Assembly: GCA_002162685.1 (NCBI GenBank)
Contig: MAAQ01000011.1
Location: 1-39,637, forward strand
DNA length: 39,637 bases
Source: Flavobacteriales bacterium 33_180_T64
GTDB taxonomy: Bacteria; Bacteroidota; Bacteroidia; Flavobacteriales; Flavobacteriaceae
Reading direction: 5' to 3'
Positions 7,327-16,339 of the stretch are shown here, one piece after another; within the stretch, counting starts at the first letter, position 1; the number at the start of each line of letters is the position of its first letter. The notes beneath the pieces were generated by a model, which saw only the letters and a program-made list of their open reading frames with translations, made no database searches and was not told the DNA's origin. The position numbers and the translations under genes were made by a program.

Positions 7327-8643
7327 ATGGGAACATTTATTATTGAAGGAGGTCACCAGTTAAAAGGTAAAATCCAACCTCAAGGCGCAAAAAACGAAGC
7401 ATTACAAATTTTATGTGCAGTTCTCTTAACTGCTGAAGAAATTAGAATAGATAATATTCCAGATATTATTGATGTTAATAAATTAATCGCTTTGCTCAAA
7501 AAGCTAGGTGTAAAAATCAATAAAATAGATAAAGGTTCTTATACTTTTAAAGCTGATGAAGTCAACTTAAAATACCTGGAATCTGCCGAATTTAAAGAAG
7601 ATGGAAAAGGCTTAAGAGGTTCTATCATGATTGTAGGCCCTTTATTAGCTCGCTTTGGAAAAGGTTATATTCCAAAACCTGGTGGTGATAAGATTGGTCG
7701 TCGTCGACTCGACACACATTTTGAAGGATTTATTAATCTTGGAGCTAAATTTAGATATAATAAAGAAGATTTATTTTATGGTGTAGAAGCAGATAAATTA
7801 AAAGGCGCATACATGTTGCTTGATGAAGCATCTGTAACTGGAACTGCAAATATTGTTATGGCTGCTGTTTTAGCAGAAGGCACAACAACTATTTATAATG
7901 CAGCTTGTGAGCCTTATTTACAGCAGCTTTGTAAAATGCTTAATAGGATGGGAGCTAAGATAGGCGGTGTTGGTTCTAATATGCTAATTATTGAAGGTGT
8001 TGATGTTTTAGGTGGTACAAATCATAGAATGCTTCCTGATATGATTGAAATTGGAAGTTGGATTGGTCTAGCTGCAATGACTAAAAGTGAATTAACTATT
8101 ACCAATGTGAGTTGGGATGATTTAGGACAAATACCAAATGTATTTAGAAAAATAGGGATTACCATTGAACGTCAAGGAGATGATATTTATATTCCTGCAC
8201 ATACTAATGGATATGAAGTTCAAAATTATATAGATGGTTCTATCTTAACTGTTTCAGATGCACCATGGCCTGGTTTTACACCAGATTTATTGAGTATTAT
8301 ATTAACAGTTTTAACTCAAGCCAGAGGGAGTGCTGTAGTACACCAAAAAATGTTTGAAAGTCGTTTGTTCTTTGTCGATAAATTGATAGATATGGGAGCA
8401 AAGATTATTCTTTGTGATCCACATAGAGCGACAATTATTGGTCATGATTTTAAATCGCAATTGAAAGCGACAACAATGACATCTCCAGATATTAGAGCAG
8501 GTGTTTCATTGCTTATTGCTGCATTGTCTGCTAAAGGCACATCAACAATTCATAATATAGAACAAATAGATCGTGGCTATGAAAATATTGATGAACGTTT
8601 ACGTGCTATTGGAGCAAAGATTACTAGAGTAGCTGGGAATTAA
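7327..8643 (+). CDS. murA: UDP-N-acetylglucosamine 1-carboxyvinyltransferase
   Basis: A 438-residue enzyme of the EPSP synthase/MurA family. It adds enolpyruvate from phosphoenolpyruvate to UDP-GlcNAc, the first committed step of peptidoglycan synthesis, in the cytoplasm. The N-terminal KNEALQILCAVLL corresponds to the Lys-Asn substrate motif. RGSIMIVGPLLARFGKG leads into the catalytic loop, and PDMIEIGSWIGLAAMT and DIRAGVSLLIAAL match later family blocks. The usual loop Cys (Cys115 in E. coli, in PGGCxIGxRPxDxH) is Asp here: D121 in PGGDKIGRRRLDTH. Length is slightly above the common 420, mainly from an insertion before the loop. A strong terminator follows. Confidence 0.96.
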   Translation: MGTFIIEGGHQLKGKIQPQGAKNEALQILCAVLLTAEEIRIDNIPDIIDVNKLIALLKKLGVKINKIDKGSYTFKADEVNLKYLESAEFKEDGKGLRGSIMIVGPLLARFGKGYIPKPGGDKIGRRRLDTHFEGFINLGAKFRYNKEDLFYGVEADKLKGAYMLLDEASVTGTANIVMAAVLAEGTTTIYNAACEPYLQQLCKMLNRMGAKIGGVGSNMLIIEGVDVLGGTNHRMLPDMIEIGSWIGLAAMTKSELTITNVSWDDLGQIPNVFRKIGITIERQGDDIYIPAHTNGYEVQNYIDGSILTVSDAPWPGFTPDLLSIILTVLTQARGSAVVHQKMFESRLFFVDKLIDMGAKIILCDPHRATIIGHDFKSQLKATTMTSPDIRAGVSLLIAALSAKGTSTIHNIEQIDRGYENIDERLRAIGAKITRVAGN

Positions 8644-8672
8644 TTGCTCTTCGGAAAATATATACATAAAAT

Positions 8673-8700
8673 AAAAAGCCTCGACTAGTCGAGGCTTTTT
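8673..8700. terminator. Perfect palindromic terminator after murA
   Basis: A 28-bp perfect inverted repeat with A tract and T tract at its two ends and a GC-rich core (GCCTCGACTAGTCGAGGC). It lies 30 bp after the murA stop and can work on both strands, so it may also end the minus-strand gene at 8876-9100. Confidence 0.9.
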
Positions 8701-8875
8701 ATTTTATAATGAGTTTAATTCAAAATTTTGAATTCGATTTCACAAATTACTTTGAATAGAAATACTGTTTACTTGCTGTCTTTCTCTGAATAGAAGATTA
8801 TTAATATAGAGATCAATAAAACATAAAATTTCATACATTAACTTCCAAAATGTTTAATTCAAAAACAACTTAGGT

Positions 8876-9100
8876 TTATGTTGTTAAAGGAGCACCTTTT
8901 AAGCGCTTTTCTACTTTTTGTTTAATGGCTGTTAAGCGTTTCATGATATCCATGATTTTTTGATCGTTCTTTTCTTTATAAACTTGGTTTAAGCCTAAAA
9001 TGAGTTCTTTTGCTTCACGAGAAATTTTGACACGATCACTTGTTGATAAGGATTGCATCTTTCTTTTTTCAAATTCTAATGCTTTAGTTATGATGTCCAT
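8876..9100 (-). CDS. Small helical conserved-type protein
   Basis: A 74-residue protein predicted to be almost entirely alpha-helical: charged heptad-like stretches (ALEFEKRKMQSLSTSDRVKI, IMDIMKRLTAIKQKVEKRL) and no Cys, signal peptide or membrane segment. It ends in the basic tail KRLKGAPLTT. I do not recognise a named family. Coding status is supported by a clean ATG, normal composition and a gene-sized gap on both sides. It is probably a free-standing cytoplasmic gene using the palindromic terminator at 8673-8700. Confidence 0.7.
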   Translation of the reverse strand: MDIITKALEFEKRKMQSLSTSDRVKISREAKELILGLNQVYKEKNDQKIMDIMKRLTAIKQKVEKRLKGAPLTT

Positions 9101-9258
9101 TGCTATTAATTGTTTTTTAAATAGTCGATTTTTATACCGATTACTTTCAAATTGACTTTTATTGTAAAGTGCAATATATTAAATGTTTAATTATTAAAAT
9201 ACCTCGTTAAATTATATTTAACAAGTTATTAGTGTAGTTATAAGATACAAAATTAATT

Positions 9259-9909
9259 TTATTTTTCACTTTTTATTAAAGAAAAAGAAATTATAGCTAA
9301 AAAAGTTCCAATAAAAGGTGCTGTAAGATAAAGCCACAAATGCTGTAAATTACCCGAAATAAGAGCAGGGGCGAGTGATCTTATTGGGTTCATTGACGCT
9401 TTGGTCATTGGACCAGCAAACATAGCTTCTAATAAAATAATACCGCCAACTGCAATAGCAGCCATAGTTCCTGTTTCTTTACTTCCGGTAGACACATTAA
9501 TAATAACAATCATTAAGAAATATGTCAATATGAGTTCTAATACAAAAGCTTTATAAGGCTCGAAGTTTTCTGCAGGAAATGTGCTTCCTAGTGTTTCACT
9601 TTCAGGAAATAAAAATAAAAGAATAGCACAGGCTAAAAAGGCGCCTATAGCTTGTGAAATTATATATTTGGGTACTTCCTTCCATGGGAATTTTTTTGCA
9701 AATGCAAAACCAAACGTTACTGCAGGATTAAAATGGGCTCCAGAAATTTCACCAAAAGCATAAATCATACTCATGACAATAATTCCCCAAGTCATAGCTA
9801 CACCAACGTGAGTTATACTTCCGTTTGTAATTTCATTAATCGTCATGGCTCCACATCCGCAAAATACCATGGCGAACGTACCGATGATTTCAGAGTAATA
9901 CTTTTTCAT
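9259..9909 (-). CDS. MIP-family channel (aquaporin / NIP-like)
   Basis: A 216-residue inner-membrane channel with six transmembrane helices and two half-helices. The first signature is canonical, NPA at 61-63 in SGAHFNPAVTF. The second is NPI at 174-176, in ASMNPIRSLAPAL. By alignment with E. coli AqpZ the aromatic/arginine selectivity positions are W41, A162, A171 and R177, wider and less polar than the F-H-T-R filter of water channels. The W-small-A-R pattern resembles plant NIP channels, which pass glycerol and metalloid acids. Water-only transport therefore seems less likely than a small neutral solute. It is monocistronic, divergent from the DUF2911 gene. Confidence 0.9.
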   Translation of the reverse strand: MKKYYSEIIGTFAMVFCGCGAMTINEITNGSITHVGVAMTWGIIVMSMIYAFGEISGAHFNPAVTFGFAFAKKFPWKEVPKYIISQAIGAFLACAILLFLFPESETLGSTFPAENFEPYKAFVLELILTYFLMIVIINVSTGSKETGTMAAIAVGGIILLEAMFAGPMTKASMNPIRSLAPALISGNLQHLWLYLTAPFIGTFLAIISFSLIKSEK

Positions 9910-10022
9910 TAAAAATTTTAATAGTCTAGTGGTTACTTAATTTAAGGTTTTGTTAACTAACAAAGGTTTTACTAGTTTGTAAATTTACGTGAATTTTAAA
10001 ACTAATCATAAAATACAGTACT

Positions 10023-10871
10023 ATGAAAAAATTATTACTTGCGTTTACAGTGTTTGCAATGTCTTTCGCTACTTACGCTCAAATTGAAACACCAGCACCT
10101 AGTCCGTTTTCTAAAGTAGAACAAAAGGTTGGTTTAACAGATGTTACAATAGAATATTCTCGTCCTGGAGTAAAAGGAAGAGCAATATTTGGGGATTTAG
10201 AGCCTTTCGGAGGTGTTTGGAGAACTGGAGCAAATAAAAACACAATAATCACTTTTAGTGATGATGTTACTATTGCAGGTCAGGATGTAAAAGCAGGTGC
10301 ATATGCTGTATTTACAAAATTAAATTCTGCAACGCAATGGGATGTGATGTTCTATAATGATACTAATAACTGGGGGACTCCTAGAGAATGGGATGATAGT
10401 AAAGTTGTTGCAACAGCTAAAGTAGATGTTCATGCAATTCCTTTTAATGTAGAAACATTAACAATTGATATTAATAACCTTACTAATGTAGGTGGTACAA
10501 TTGATATTATTTGGGAAAAGTCTTATGTAGCTATTCCGTTTACTGTACCAACAGATAAATTAGTTAGCACTACGATTGATAAAGTAATGGCTGGACCAAG
10601 TGCAAACGATTACTATGCGTCTGCTGTTTATTATTTAAATGAAGGAAAAGACATCAATAAAGCTAAATCATGGATTGATAAAGCAATGTCTATGATTGAA
10701 ACACCTGGATTTTGGCAAGTAAGACAACAATCATTAATCTATGCTGCTGCAGGTGATAAAAAAGGAGCAATTGAATTAGCTAAGAAATCTATGGCTGGAG
10801 CAAAAGAATCTGGAAATCAGAACTATGTGAAGCAAAACATGGAGTCCCTAAAAGAATGGGGAGCAATGTAA
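10023..10871 (+). CDS. Secreted DUF2911 protein with helical repeat tail
   Basis: A 282-residue protein with a clear signal peptide (MKKLLLAFTVFAMSFATYAQ, cleavage after residue 19-20). The DUF2911 core runs from about 27 to 165 with the signature blocks VTIEYSRPGVKGRAIFG, VWRTGANKNTIITF and AGAYAVFTKL. Residues about 195-275 form helical hairpins reminiscent of TPR repeats (YYASAVYYLNEGKDINKAKSW, AAGDKKGAIELAKKSM). DUF2911 is common in Bacteroidota envelopes; its biochemical role is unknown. It has its own terminator at 10900-10932. Confidence 0.88.
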   Translation: MKKLLLAFTVFAMSFATYAQIETPAPSPFSKVEQKVGLTDVTIEYSRPGVKGRAIFGDLEPFGGVWRTGANKNTIITFSDDVTIAGQDVKAGAYAVFTKLNSATQWDVMFYNDTNNWGTPREWDDSKVVATAKVDVHAIPFNVETLTIDINNLTNVGGTIDIIWEKSYVAIPFTVPTDKLVSTTIDKVMAGPSANDYYASAVYYLNEGKDINKAKSWIDKAMSMIETPGFWQVRQQSLIYAAAGDKKGAIELAKKSMAGAKESGNQNYVKQNMESLKEWGAM

Positions 10872-10899
10872 ATTGTTAAGCTAATAAAAAGAATTGAAG

Positions 10900-10932
10900 A
10901 GACCTTTTGAGAAATCAAAGGGTCTTTTTTTA
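10900..10932 (+). terminator. Terminator after the DUF2911 gene
   Basis: AGACCTTTTGA (10900-10910) pairs with TCAAAGGGTCT (10915-10925) around a GAAA tetraloop with one G-T pair, followed by a run of T to 10932. The convergent oxidoreductase stop begins at 10930, so the T run touches that gene. Confidence 0.85.
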
Positions 10933-11910
10933 TTCGTAATTGAGACCTATTTGTAGTCTTACGGTATCAAGTAATTTAATGAGTTGCCTACTAAAATCGA
11001 AAGTCATAACATCGCTTTCTATTCTCCCTTGTCTGATAAGTTTATTAAAATGACGTGTTTCATAGTCATAGCCATTTGTTGTGTAATCAAAATGCTTAGT
11101 GTTTCCTTTTCCATCAGAAATGAGTGTAACTCTAGAAGGCTCATGGAAATTTGAATTAATTTTGACTACTCCTTTTTCGCAATAAAAAATAGCTTCAGTT
11201 GGTGTTTTTTCTAATAAGGTGCTTTTTAAATGTGCTTCCACATCATTATTATAGGTAAATAACATCAAGCAAGATGAATCTACATCATTTTCAAGAAAAG
11301 TAGCTTTAGATTCTATATGTATGGGCATACCGAGAGTTGACAAAGCTGCGAAAATAGGATAAATACCAATATCGAGTAAACTCCCACCACCTAATGATTT
11401 ATTAAACACCCGAGAATTCATATCAATTTCAGGATTGAATCCAAAATCGGCCTCAATTCTCAAGACATCTCCAAAGGTTTTATTTTTGAGATGTTTTAAA
11501 GCAAATTGATAATGTGGTAAAAAATACGTCCACATCGCTTCCATAAGTAAGGTGTTGTTTGCTTTTGCAGTAGCAATCATTTCATCTACTTCCTTAAGAT
11601 TCATTGCAAAAGGTTTTTCACATAAAACGGCTTTCTTATGGTTTAAACATAACATAGCATGAGCATTATGAAACGTATGTGGCGTAGCAATATAAACAGC
11701 ATCTATATTTGGATCTTTTGCTAAACTTTGATAATCATTGTATGTTATTTCTGCATGATATGTTTTAGCAAAATCATCTGCGTTATCTTTATTTCTTGAA
11801 GCAACAGCATAAAGTTGAGTGTTTTCAATAGTTAATAGGTCTTGGGCAAATTTATGTGCGATTTTCCCAAGACCAATAATTCCCCAGTTTATAATTTTAG
11901 ACTTCTGCAT
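10930..11910 (-). CDS. Gfo/Idh/MocA family oxidoreductase
   Basis: A 326-residue NAD(P)-dependent sugar/inositol-type dehydrogenase. The Rossmann fold begins NWGIIGLGKIAHKFAQDL (residues 8-25). DAVYIATPHTFHNAHAM and the active-site EKPFAMN (residues 98-104) follow, with GGGSLLDIGIYPI marking the C-terminal catalytic domain. The fold oxidises or reduces a hydroxyl of a sugar or cyclitol; the exact substrate is not readable. The ATG lies inside the end of the symporter gene (14-bp overlap), so it is the last gene of the PIG-L / small peptide / symporter / oxidoreductase operon, which points to processing of an imported sugar derivative. Confidence 0.9.
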   Translation of the reverse strand: MQKSKIINWGIIGLGKIAHKFAQDLLTIENTQLYAVASRNKDNADDFAKTYHAEITYNDYQSLAKDPNIDAVYIATPHTFHNAHAMLCLNHKKAVLCEKPFAMNLKEVDEMIATAKANNTLLMEAMWTYFLPHYQFALKHLKNKTFGDVLRIEADFGFNPEIDMNSRVFNKSLGGGSLLDIGIYPIFAALSTLGMPIHIESKATFLENDVDSSCLMLFTYNNDVEAHLKSTLLEKTPTEAIFYCEKGVVKINSNFHEPSRVTLISDGKGNTKHFDYTTNGYDYETRHFNKLIRQGRIESDVMTFDFSRQLIKLLDTVRLQIGLNYE

Positions 11911-13600
11911 ACTTCGTATTAGAACTTAGTGATTGTAATAAACAAGCAATTGCAATTACAATAAAACAGCCCACAAAATTTAACCACAAAAAGGGTAAGT
12001 TGATCATATCATACTCGTTGAGTAAAAACAATCCAATAACCAAAACTTGGGTAATTAAAGCCGCAGTAAATACAGCATTGGCTTTTATAAATTTAAAAAA
12101 GAATGCTAGTAGGAAGATACCCAGTACATTTCCGTAGAAAATAGAACCAATAATGTTTACTAGCTGGATTAAATTTTCAGCAAGATTGGCTACACAGGCT
12201 ATTCCAATTGCAACAATTCCCCAACCTAAAGTAAACCATCTAGAAGCGGTTACCATTTCGGCATCGGTCTTCTCACTTGTATTTCGTTTGTATAAATCTA
12301 TAGTTGTTGTACTCGCTAAAGCATTAAGTTCACTTGATGTGCTCGACATCGCGGCACTGAGTATTACAGCGAGTAGTAACCCTATTAATCCTCGAGGTAA
12401 ATTGGTTAAAATAAAGTGAATAAACACATAGTCTTTATCGTTGCTTTCGACTTTTATCTTTCGAGACTTCCCTGCTTTTTTAATAAGCTCTCGTGCATCT
12501 GCTCTTAATTTATCGCTAGTAGAATTCAATTCAGCAATAGATTTTGAAGCATTTGCATTATCGGTATTAACAAAGGCATTGATAATACGTTTCTTTTCAT
12601 TAAAGTTAAGTGCTTGTTTATCCTGAATGGTTTTGTATTCATCTGCATATTCAGAATTTAAAACTATTTCAGTTGCCGTAGGATTAAAATTTACTGGTGC
12701 TTGATTAAATTGATAAAATACAAATACCATAACACCAACCAATAATATAAAGAATTGCATAGGTACTTTTAGAAGTCCGTTGAACATCATCCCTAATTGC
12801 ATTTCTTTTAATGATTTTCCTGAGAGGTAGCGTTGCACCTGACTTTGGTCTGTTCCAAAATAGGATAACATTAAAAATGTACCACCAATAAGTCCGCTCC
12901 AAACGGTATAGCGATTATTCAGATTAAAAGAAAAATCTAAAACTTCCATTTTACCACTAGCTCCAGCAATATCTAGGGCTTTTGAAAATGTAATCCCTTC
13001 TGGAAGTTTGTCTATAATCAAAAAGAAAGCAATAAGCATTCCTGTGAAAATGACAATCATTTGATGTTTTTGAGTCACATTTACAGCTTTGGTACCACCA
13101 GAAACAGTATATATAATAACCAAAATCCCTATGATGACATTTAGAAGTAGTAGGTTCCACCCTAAAACAGCCGATAGTATAATTGCAGGAGCAAAAATGG
13201 TAATTCCTGCTGCTAGTCCACGTTGTATAAGAAATAAAATGGCCGTAAGTGTTCTGGTTTTTAAATCAAACCTGTCTTCTAAGAATTCGTAAGCCGTATA
13301 GACTTTAAGGCGATGATATAACGGAATAAATACCATACAGATGACTACCATCGCAATAGGTAAGCCAAAATAGAATTGTACAAACCCCATCCCGTCATTA
13401 AAGGCTTGTCCTGGTGTTGATAAAAAGGTAATAGCACTGGCTTGGGTTGCCATTACAGAAAGGCCAATTGTCCACCATTTTGAGGTGTTACCGCCTTTTA
13501 AGAAATCTTGAACATTTTTGCTGCCTCTTGACTGATAAGTTCCATAGGCAACAATAAGTAATAATGTACTAATGAGTACAATCCAATCTAATGTTTGCAT
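11897..13600 (-). CDS. Sodium:solute symporter (SSS family)
   Basis: A 567-residue inner-membrane transporter with about 13 transmembrane helices. The N-terminal ISTLLLIVAYGTYQSRG, the STPGQAFNDGMGFVQFYFGLP segment and the later SAAMSSTSSELNALASTTT are family landmarks; the last contains the serine/threonine pattern linked to sodium binding in SSS proteins. A long hydrophilic insertion, about residues 300-390, is charged and rich in Asn and Lys. The substrate is unknown; the neighbouring deacetylase and oxidoreductase suggest a sugar or amino sugar. Its ATG follows the stop of a 31-residue membrane peptide by a single base. Confidence 0.93.
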   Translation of the reverse strand: MQTLDWIVLISTLLLIVAYGTYQSRGSKNVQDFLKGGNTSKWWTIGLSVMATQASAITFLSTPGQAFNDGMGFVQFYFGLPIAMVVICMVFIPLYHRLKVYTAYEFLEDRFDLKTRTLTAILFLIQRGLAAGITIFAPAIILSAVLGWNLLLLNVIIGILVIIYTVSGGTKAVNVTQKHQMIVIFTGMLIAFFLIIDKLPEGITFSKALDIAGASGKMEVLDFSFNLNNRYTVWSGLIGGTFLMLSYFGTDQSQVQRYLSGKSLKEMQLGMMFNGLLKVPMQFFILLVGVMVFVFYQFNQAPVNFNPTATEIVLNSEYADEYKTIQDKQALNFNEKKRIINAFVNTDNANASKSIAELNSTSDKLRADARELIKKAGKSRKIKVESNDKDYVFIHFILTNLPRGLIGLLLAVILSAAMSSTSSELNALASTTTIDLYKRNTSEKTDAEMVTASRWFTLGWGIVAIGIACVANLAENLIQLVNIIGSIFYGNVLGIFLLAFFFKFIKANAVFTAALITQVLVIGLFLLNEYDMINLPFLWLNFVGCFIVIAIACLLQSLSSNTKYAEV

Positions 13601-13601
13601 T

Positions 13602-13697
13602 TTAAAAGGCTTTAGTGATGAAGTAAAACACTATGACGTAAATGATGTTGACTGCTAGTACAAAAGTGTACATTTTGTTCCATTTATACTTTTCCAT
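13602..13697 (-). CDS. 31-residue single-pass membrane peptide in the symporter operon
   Basis: Translation from the ATG at 13697 gives 31 residues: a basic-aromatic head (MEKYKWNKMY), one hydrophobic helix (TFVLAVNIIYVIVFYFIT) and a short basic end (KAF). The start codon shares its A with the stop of the upstream PIG-L gene (TAATG), and its TAA is one base from the ATG of the symporter. This perfect fit between two genes, both junctions touching, argues strongly that it is translated. By analogy with other tiny subunits of transporters it may assist or regulate the symporter; that is inference. It is too short to be found by usual gene callers. Confidence 0.75.
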   Translation of the reverse strand: MEKYKWNKMYTFVLAVNIIYVIVFYFITKAF

Positions 13698-16222
13698 TAA
13701 TTTTTGATTTGATTAGGTTGATTGATGTTATTTTTTCCTAGTGATAGCATGTTAGCAAATAAGCGGTAGGCTCCAGAAACTCCAGCTGGGAATTCTCTAA
13801 AAAAGCTTAATCCTGTGTAAACATAATAGCCCTTCCCATGTTTTGCAACAAGTAAGCTTCCTGTTTTAGCAGATTCTCCTTTATCATTCATAGATAGGAT
13901 AGGCGTAAATTCACGAGACCATTGGTTAGGAAAATATAAACCACGTTCTTGTGTCCATCCCTTAAAATCATTCTGAGTAATTTTATTAGGAGCGTTTAAA
14001 ACTTCATGGTTGCTTGCTAGAAAGTTGACTTCGGCATATTCATCAGTAACTCTATCTCGTGATAATTTTAAATCGTAAGGTGCAATTTGATCTACTTTTA
14101 TACGATGACTTGTATTATATTGTACAATCATGTTTCCGCCTTGTGCAACATAATCAAACAATAACTGTTGCTTGAAATTTAAAGCTTCTACAGTGTTATA
14201 TGCTCTAATTCCAATAACTATAGCATCAAAACGTTTTAAATTTTCTGCGGAAATATCTTCAGGTTTTAAAATTGCAACATTGTAACCAATTTGTCTTAAG
14301 CTCTCAGGAACAACATCTCCAGCACCTTCAATATAACCAATATTTTCTCCGCGTTTCTGAATATCTAAACGTACAATTTTGCTTTCACTTGGTAATAGAG
14401 CGGTTTGAAAAGGGATATGATCATAATCAATTTCAATGAGTTCTTTAGTATATATAGTCTCACCAATATGAACCATAGGTGTAAAGACACCTTCGCTTTG
14501 CTCTTTTGGAGGAATAACAGTAAATATTAATCGTGCTTCTTGACCTTTATTTATAATAGTTACTTTTTGTTTTTCTGGAAAAACACTCCAGTTTTTTGGA
14601 TGAGAAATTTGAACAAAACCTTCTATATGATCTCTTCCAGCTTTAACAATAACTTCAATATCACGTTGTTTGTCTGAATCTAGAATAATGACCTTTTCAG
14701 AAATTTTAGCAGAAGCTTCAGGGATGATTTCAAAAGGCTTGTAAACTTCACCTTTTACAGGATCATTAGTTTTATAAATAATTGGTTTTATAAACGAAAT
14801 TGCAACATTCTCAATATTTAAATTAAATGTTATGTTAAGTAGTCTAGGAGTTTCAGGTTTGCCAATAAGCGTTTTGTCTTCAACGGTATACATTCCTAAG
14901 CTTCCTTTCTTAGTAAGCCAATATGGTGTTGATACTGGCTGGTAGGTGTTAATTTTTAAAGTTTCTTTAAAATTATAACCTGTATTATTATCTAATTTTA
15001 GATTCTTTTCAATTTTAGTGCCATTTGGATTGACCATAGAGGTTAGAATGATATTAGAGTTACTTCTATTAATGAGCTCTAAACTTAAATCAATACTAGC
15101 TCCAGCAGTGGCATGATTGGTATTTGCTTTGACTTCAATATACAATCCTGCACAAGCAGATATTATAGCCTTAATTTCTTTTGTTTTTAAATTTTTCCAG
15201 TGTGTGTCTTGTAAATTTTGGATAGCTTTATAAGCTCTCACCAATTCTGGAATAGATGCTGATGGGTTTTTAAAATCATAGTTGTTTTCAACAGCATAAA
15301 GAATATCACCAATAATTTTTCCTCCTTCAATGCGATTCCAAGAGGTATCAATACCTTCAAAAATATTTTCCTTGTCTGAAGGTAAATCTCCTTTTATAAG
15401 TTCAATATATTCTGTTTGTGTACCACGATTTCCAGTACTTCCAAAGCCTTGTGATTTATGCTGACTTCTACTTAAAGCAGCAATTTCAGTATTGCTCAAT
15501 CCACTACTTGCAAAATAAACACCTGTATCAATTTCTAATAAATTAGTTTTATCAGCTTTTTCAAAGTTTTCACGACTTCCATAAAACCACCAAGAGGTAT
15601 TAAAAAACAGACGTTGCGGTTGCCATATATTAACACTTGATAATTGATTAGGGTACGCATTTTTATCTCCAACTAAATCAAAAGCTTCAACACTTAGCAT
15701 TGCAGAACTCGTATGATGGCCATGAGTTGTTCCTGGACTTCTATGATTAAAACGATTGATAATAACGTCTGGTTTAAATTTACGTATGGCTAAAACTACA
15801 TCACTCAATACTTGTTCTTTATTCCAAATTTCTAAAGTTTCATCTGGATGTTTAGAATACCCAAAATCATTAGCTCTTGTAAATAATTGCTCTCCACCAT
15901 CAGTACGTCTAGCGGCTAATAATTCTTGAGTTCTAATTACACCTAAAAGTTCTCTTATTTCTGGTCCGATAAGGTTTTGACCACCATCACCACGTGTTAA
16001 TGATAGGTAAGCTGTTCTTGCTTTTACATTGTTAGACATATAAGAAATGAGACGTGTATTTTCATCGTCAGGATGTGCTGCAACATATAATACAGATCCA
16101 AGAAAGTTGAGTTTTTTCAGAGATTCATGAATCTCTGAAGCTGTAGGTTTTTTAGGTTGTTGCGCTGTAAGTAGCGTTGTTGAGAGTAGACATAAAAAGA
16201 GTAGGCGTAATCTTGTTTTCAT
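13697..16222 (-). CDS. Secreted PIG-L family deacetylase with C-terminal GATase/ThuA-like domain
   Basis: An 841-residue exported protein with signal peptide MKTRLRLLFLCLLSTTLLTA. The PIG-L/LmbE N-acetyl-sugar deacetylase domain (about 40-260) has the metal-binding motif AHPDDE (49-54) and the THGHH block. Residues about 360-600 look beta-rich and may form Ig-like modules. The last 220 residues contain FDAIVIGIRAYNTVEAL and GGNMIVQYNTS, the pattern of a class I amidotransferase-like or ThuA-like fold. The enzyme presumably de-N-acetylates a glycan or glycoside in the periplasm or at the surface. It is the first gene of the operon, with a -7 promoter box at 16264-16271. Confidence 0.9.
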   Translation of the reverse strand: MKTRLRLLFLCLLSTTLLTAQQPKKPTASEIHESLKKLNFLGSVLYVAAHPDDENTRLISYMSNNVKARTAYLSLTRGDGGQNLIGPEIRELLGVIRTQELLAARRTDGGEQLFTRANDFGYSKHPDETLEIWNKEQVLSDVVLAIRKFKPDVIINRFNHRSPGTTHGHHTSSAMLSVEAFDLVGDKNAYPNQLSSVNIWQPQRLFFNTSWWFYGSRENFEKADKTNLLEIDTGVYFASSGLSNTEIAALSRSQHKSQGFGSTGNRGTQTEYIELIKGDLPSDKENIFEGIDTSWNRIEGGKIIGDILYAVENNYDFKNPSASIPELVRAYKAIQNLQDTHWKNLKTKEIKAIISACAGLYIEVKANTNHATAGASIDLSLELINRSNSNIILTSMVNPNGTKIEKNLKLDNNTGYNFKETLKINTYQPVSTPYWLTKKGSLGMYTVEDKTLIGKPETPRLLNITFNLNIENVAISFIKPIIYKTNDPVKGEVYKPFEIIPEASAKISEKVIILDSDKQRDIEVIVKAGRDHIEGFVQISHPKNWSVFPEKQKVTIINKGQEARLIFTVIPPKEQSEGVFTPMVHIGETIYTKELIEIDYDHIPFQTALLPSESKIVRLDIQKRGENIGYIEGAGDVVPESLRQIGYNVAILKPEDISAENLKRFDAIVIGIRAYNTVEALNFKQQLLFDYVAQGGNMIVQYNTSHRIKVDQIAPYDLKLSRDRVTDEYAEVNFLASNHEVLNAPNKITQNDFKGWTQERGLYFPNQWSREFTPILSMNDKGESAKTGSLLVAKHGKGYYVYTGLSFFREFPAGVSGAYRLFANMLSLGKNNINQPNQIKN

Positions 16223-16263
16223 GATATATGAGTTGGTTTTGTTTTAGATATAAAACATTGAAC

Positions 16264-16271
16264 CAAATATA
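16264..16271 (-). promoter_or_regulatory. -7 promoter box of the PIG-L operon
   Basis: On the minus strand TATATTTG matches TAnnTTTG and lies 41 bp before the ATG at 16222. No TTTG is present at the ideal -33 distance. Confidence 0.5.
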
Positions 16272-16339
16272 ATGAAGTAAGGTAGTGCGTTAGTTATTTT
16301 TAATTTTTCTTTAACGTTAAAGGGGTAATCAAAGTAAAT

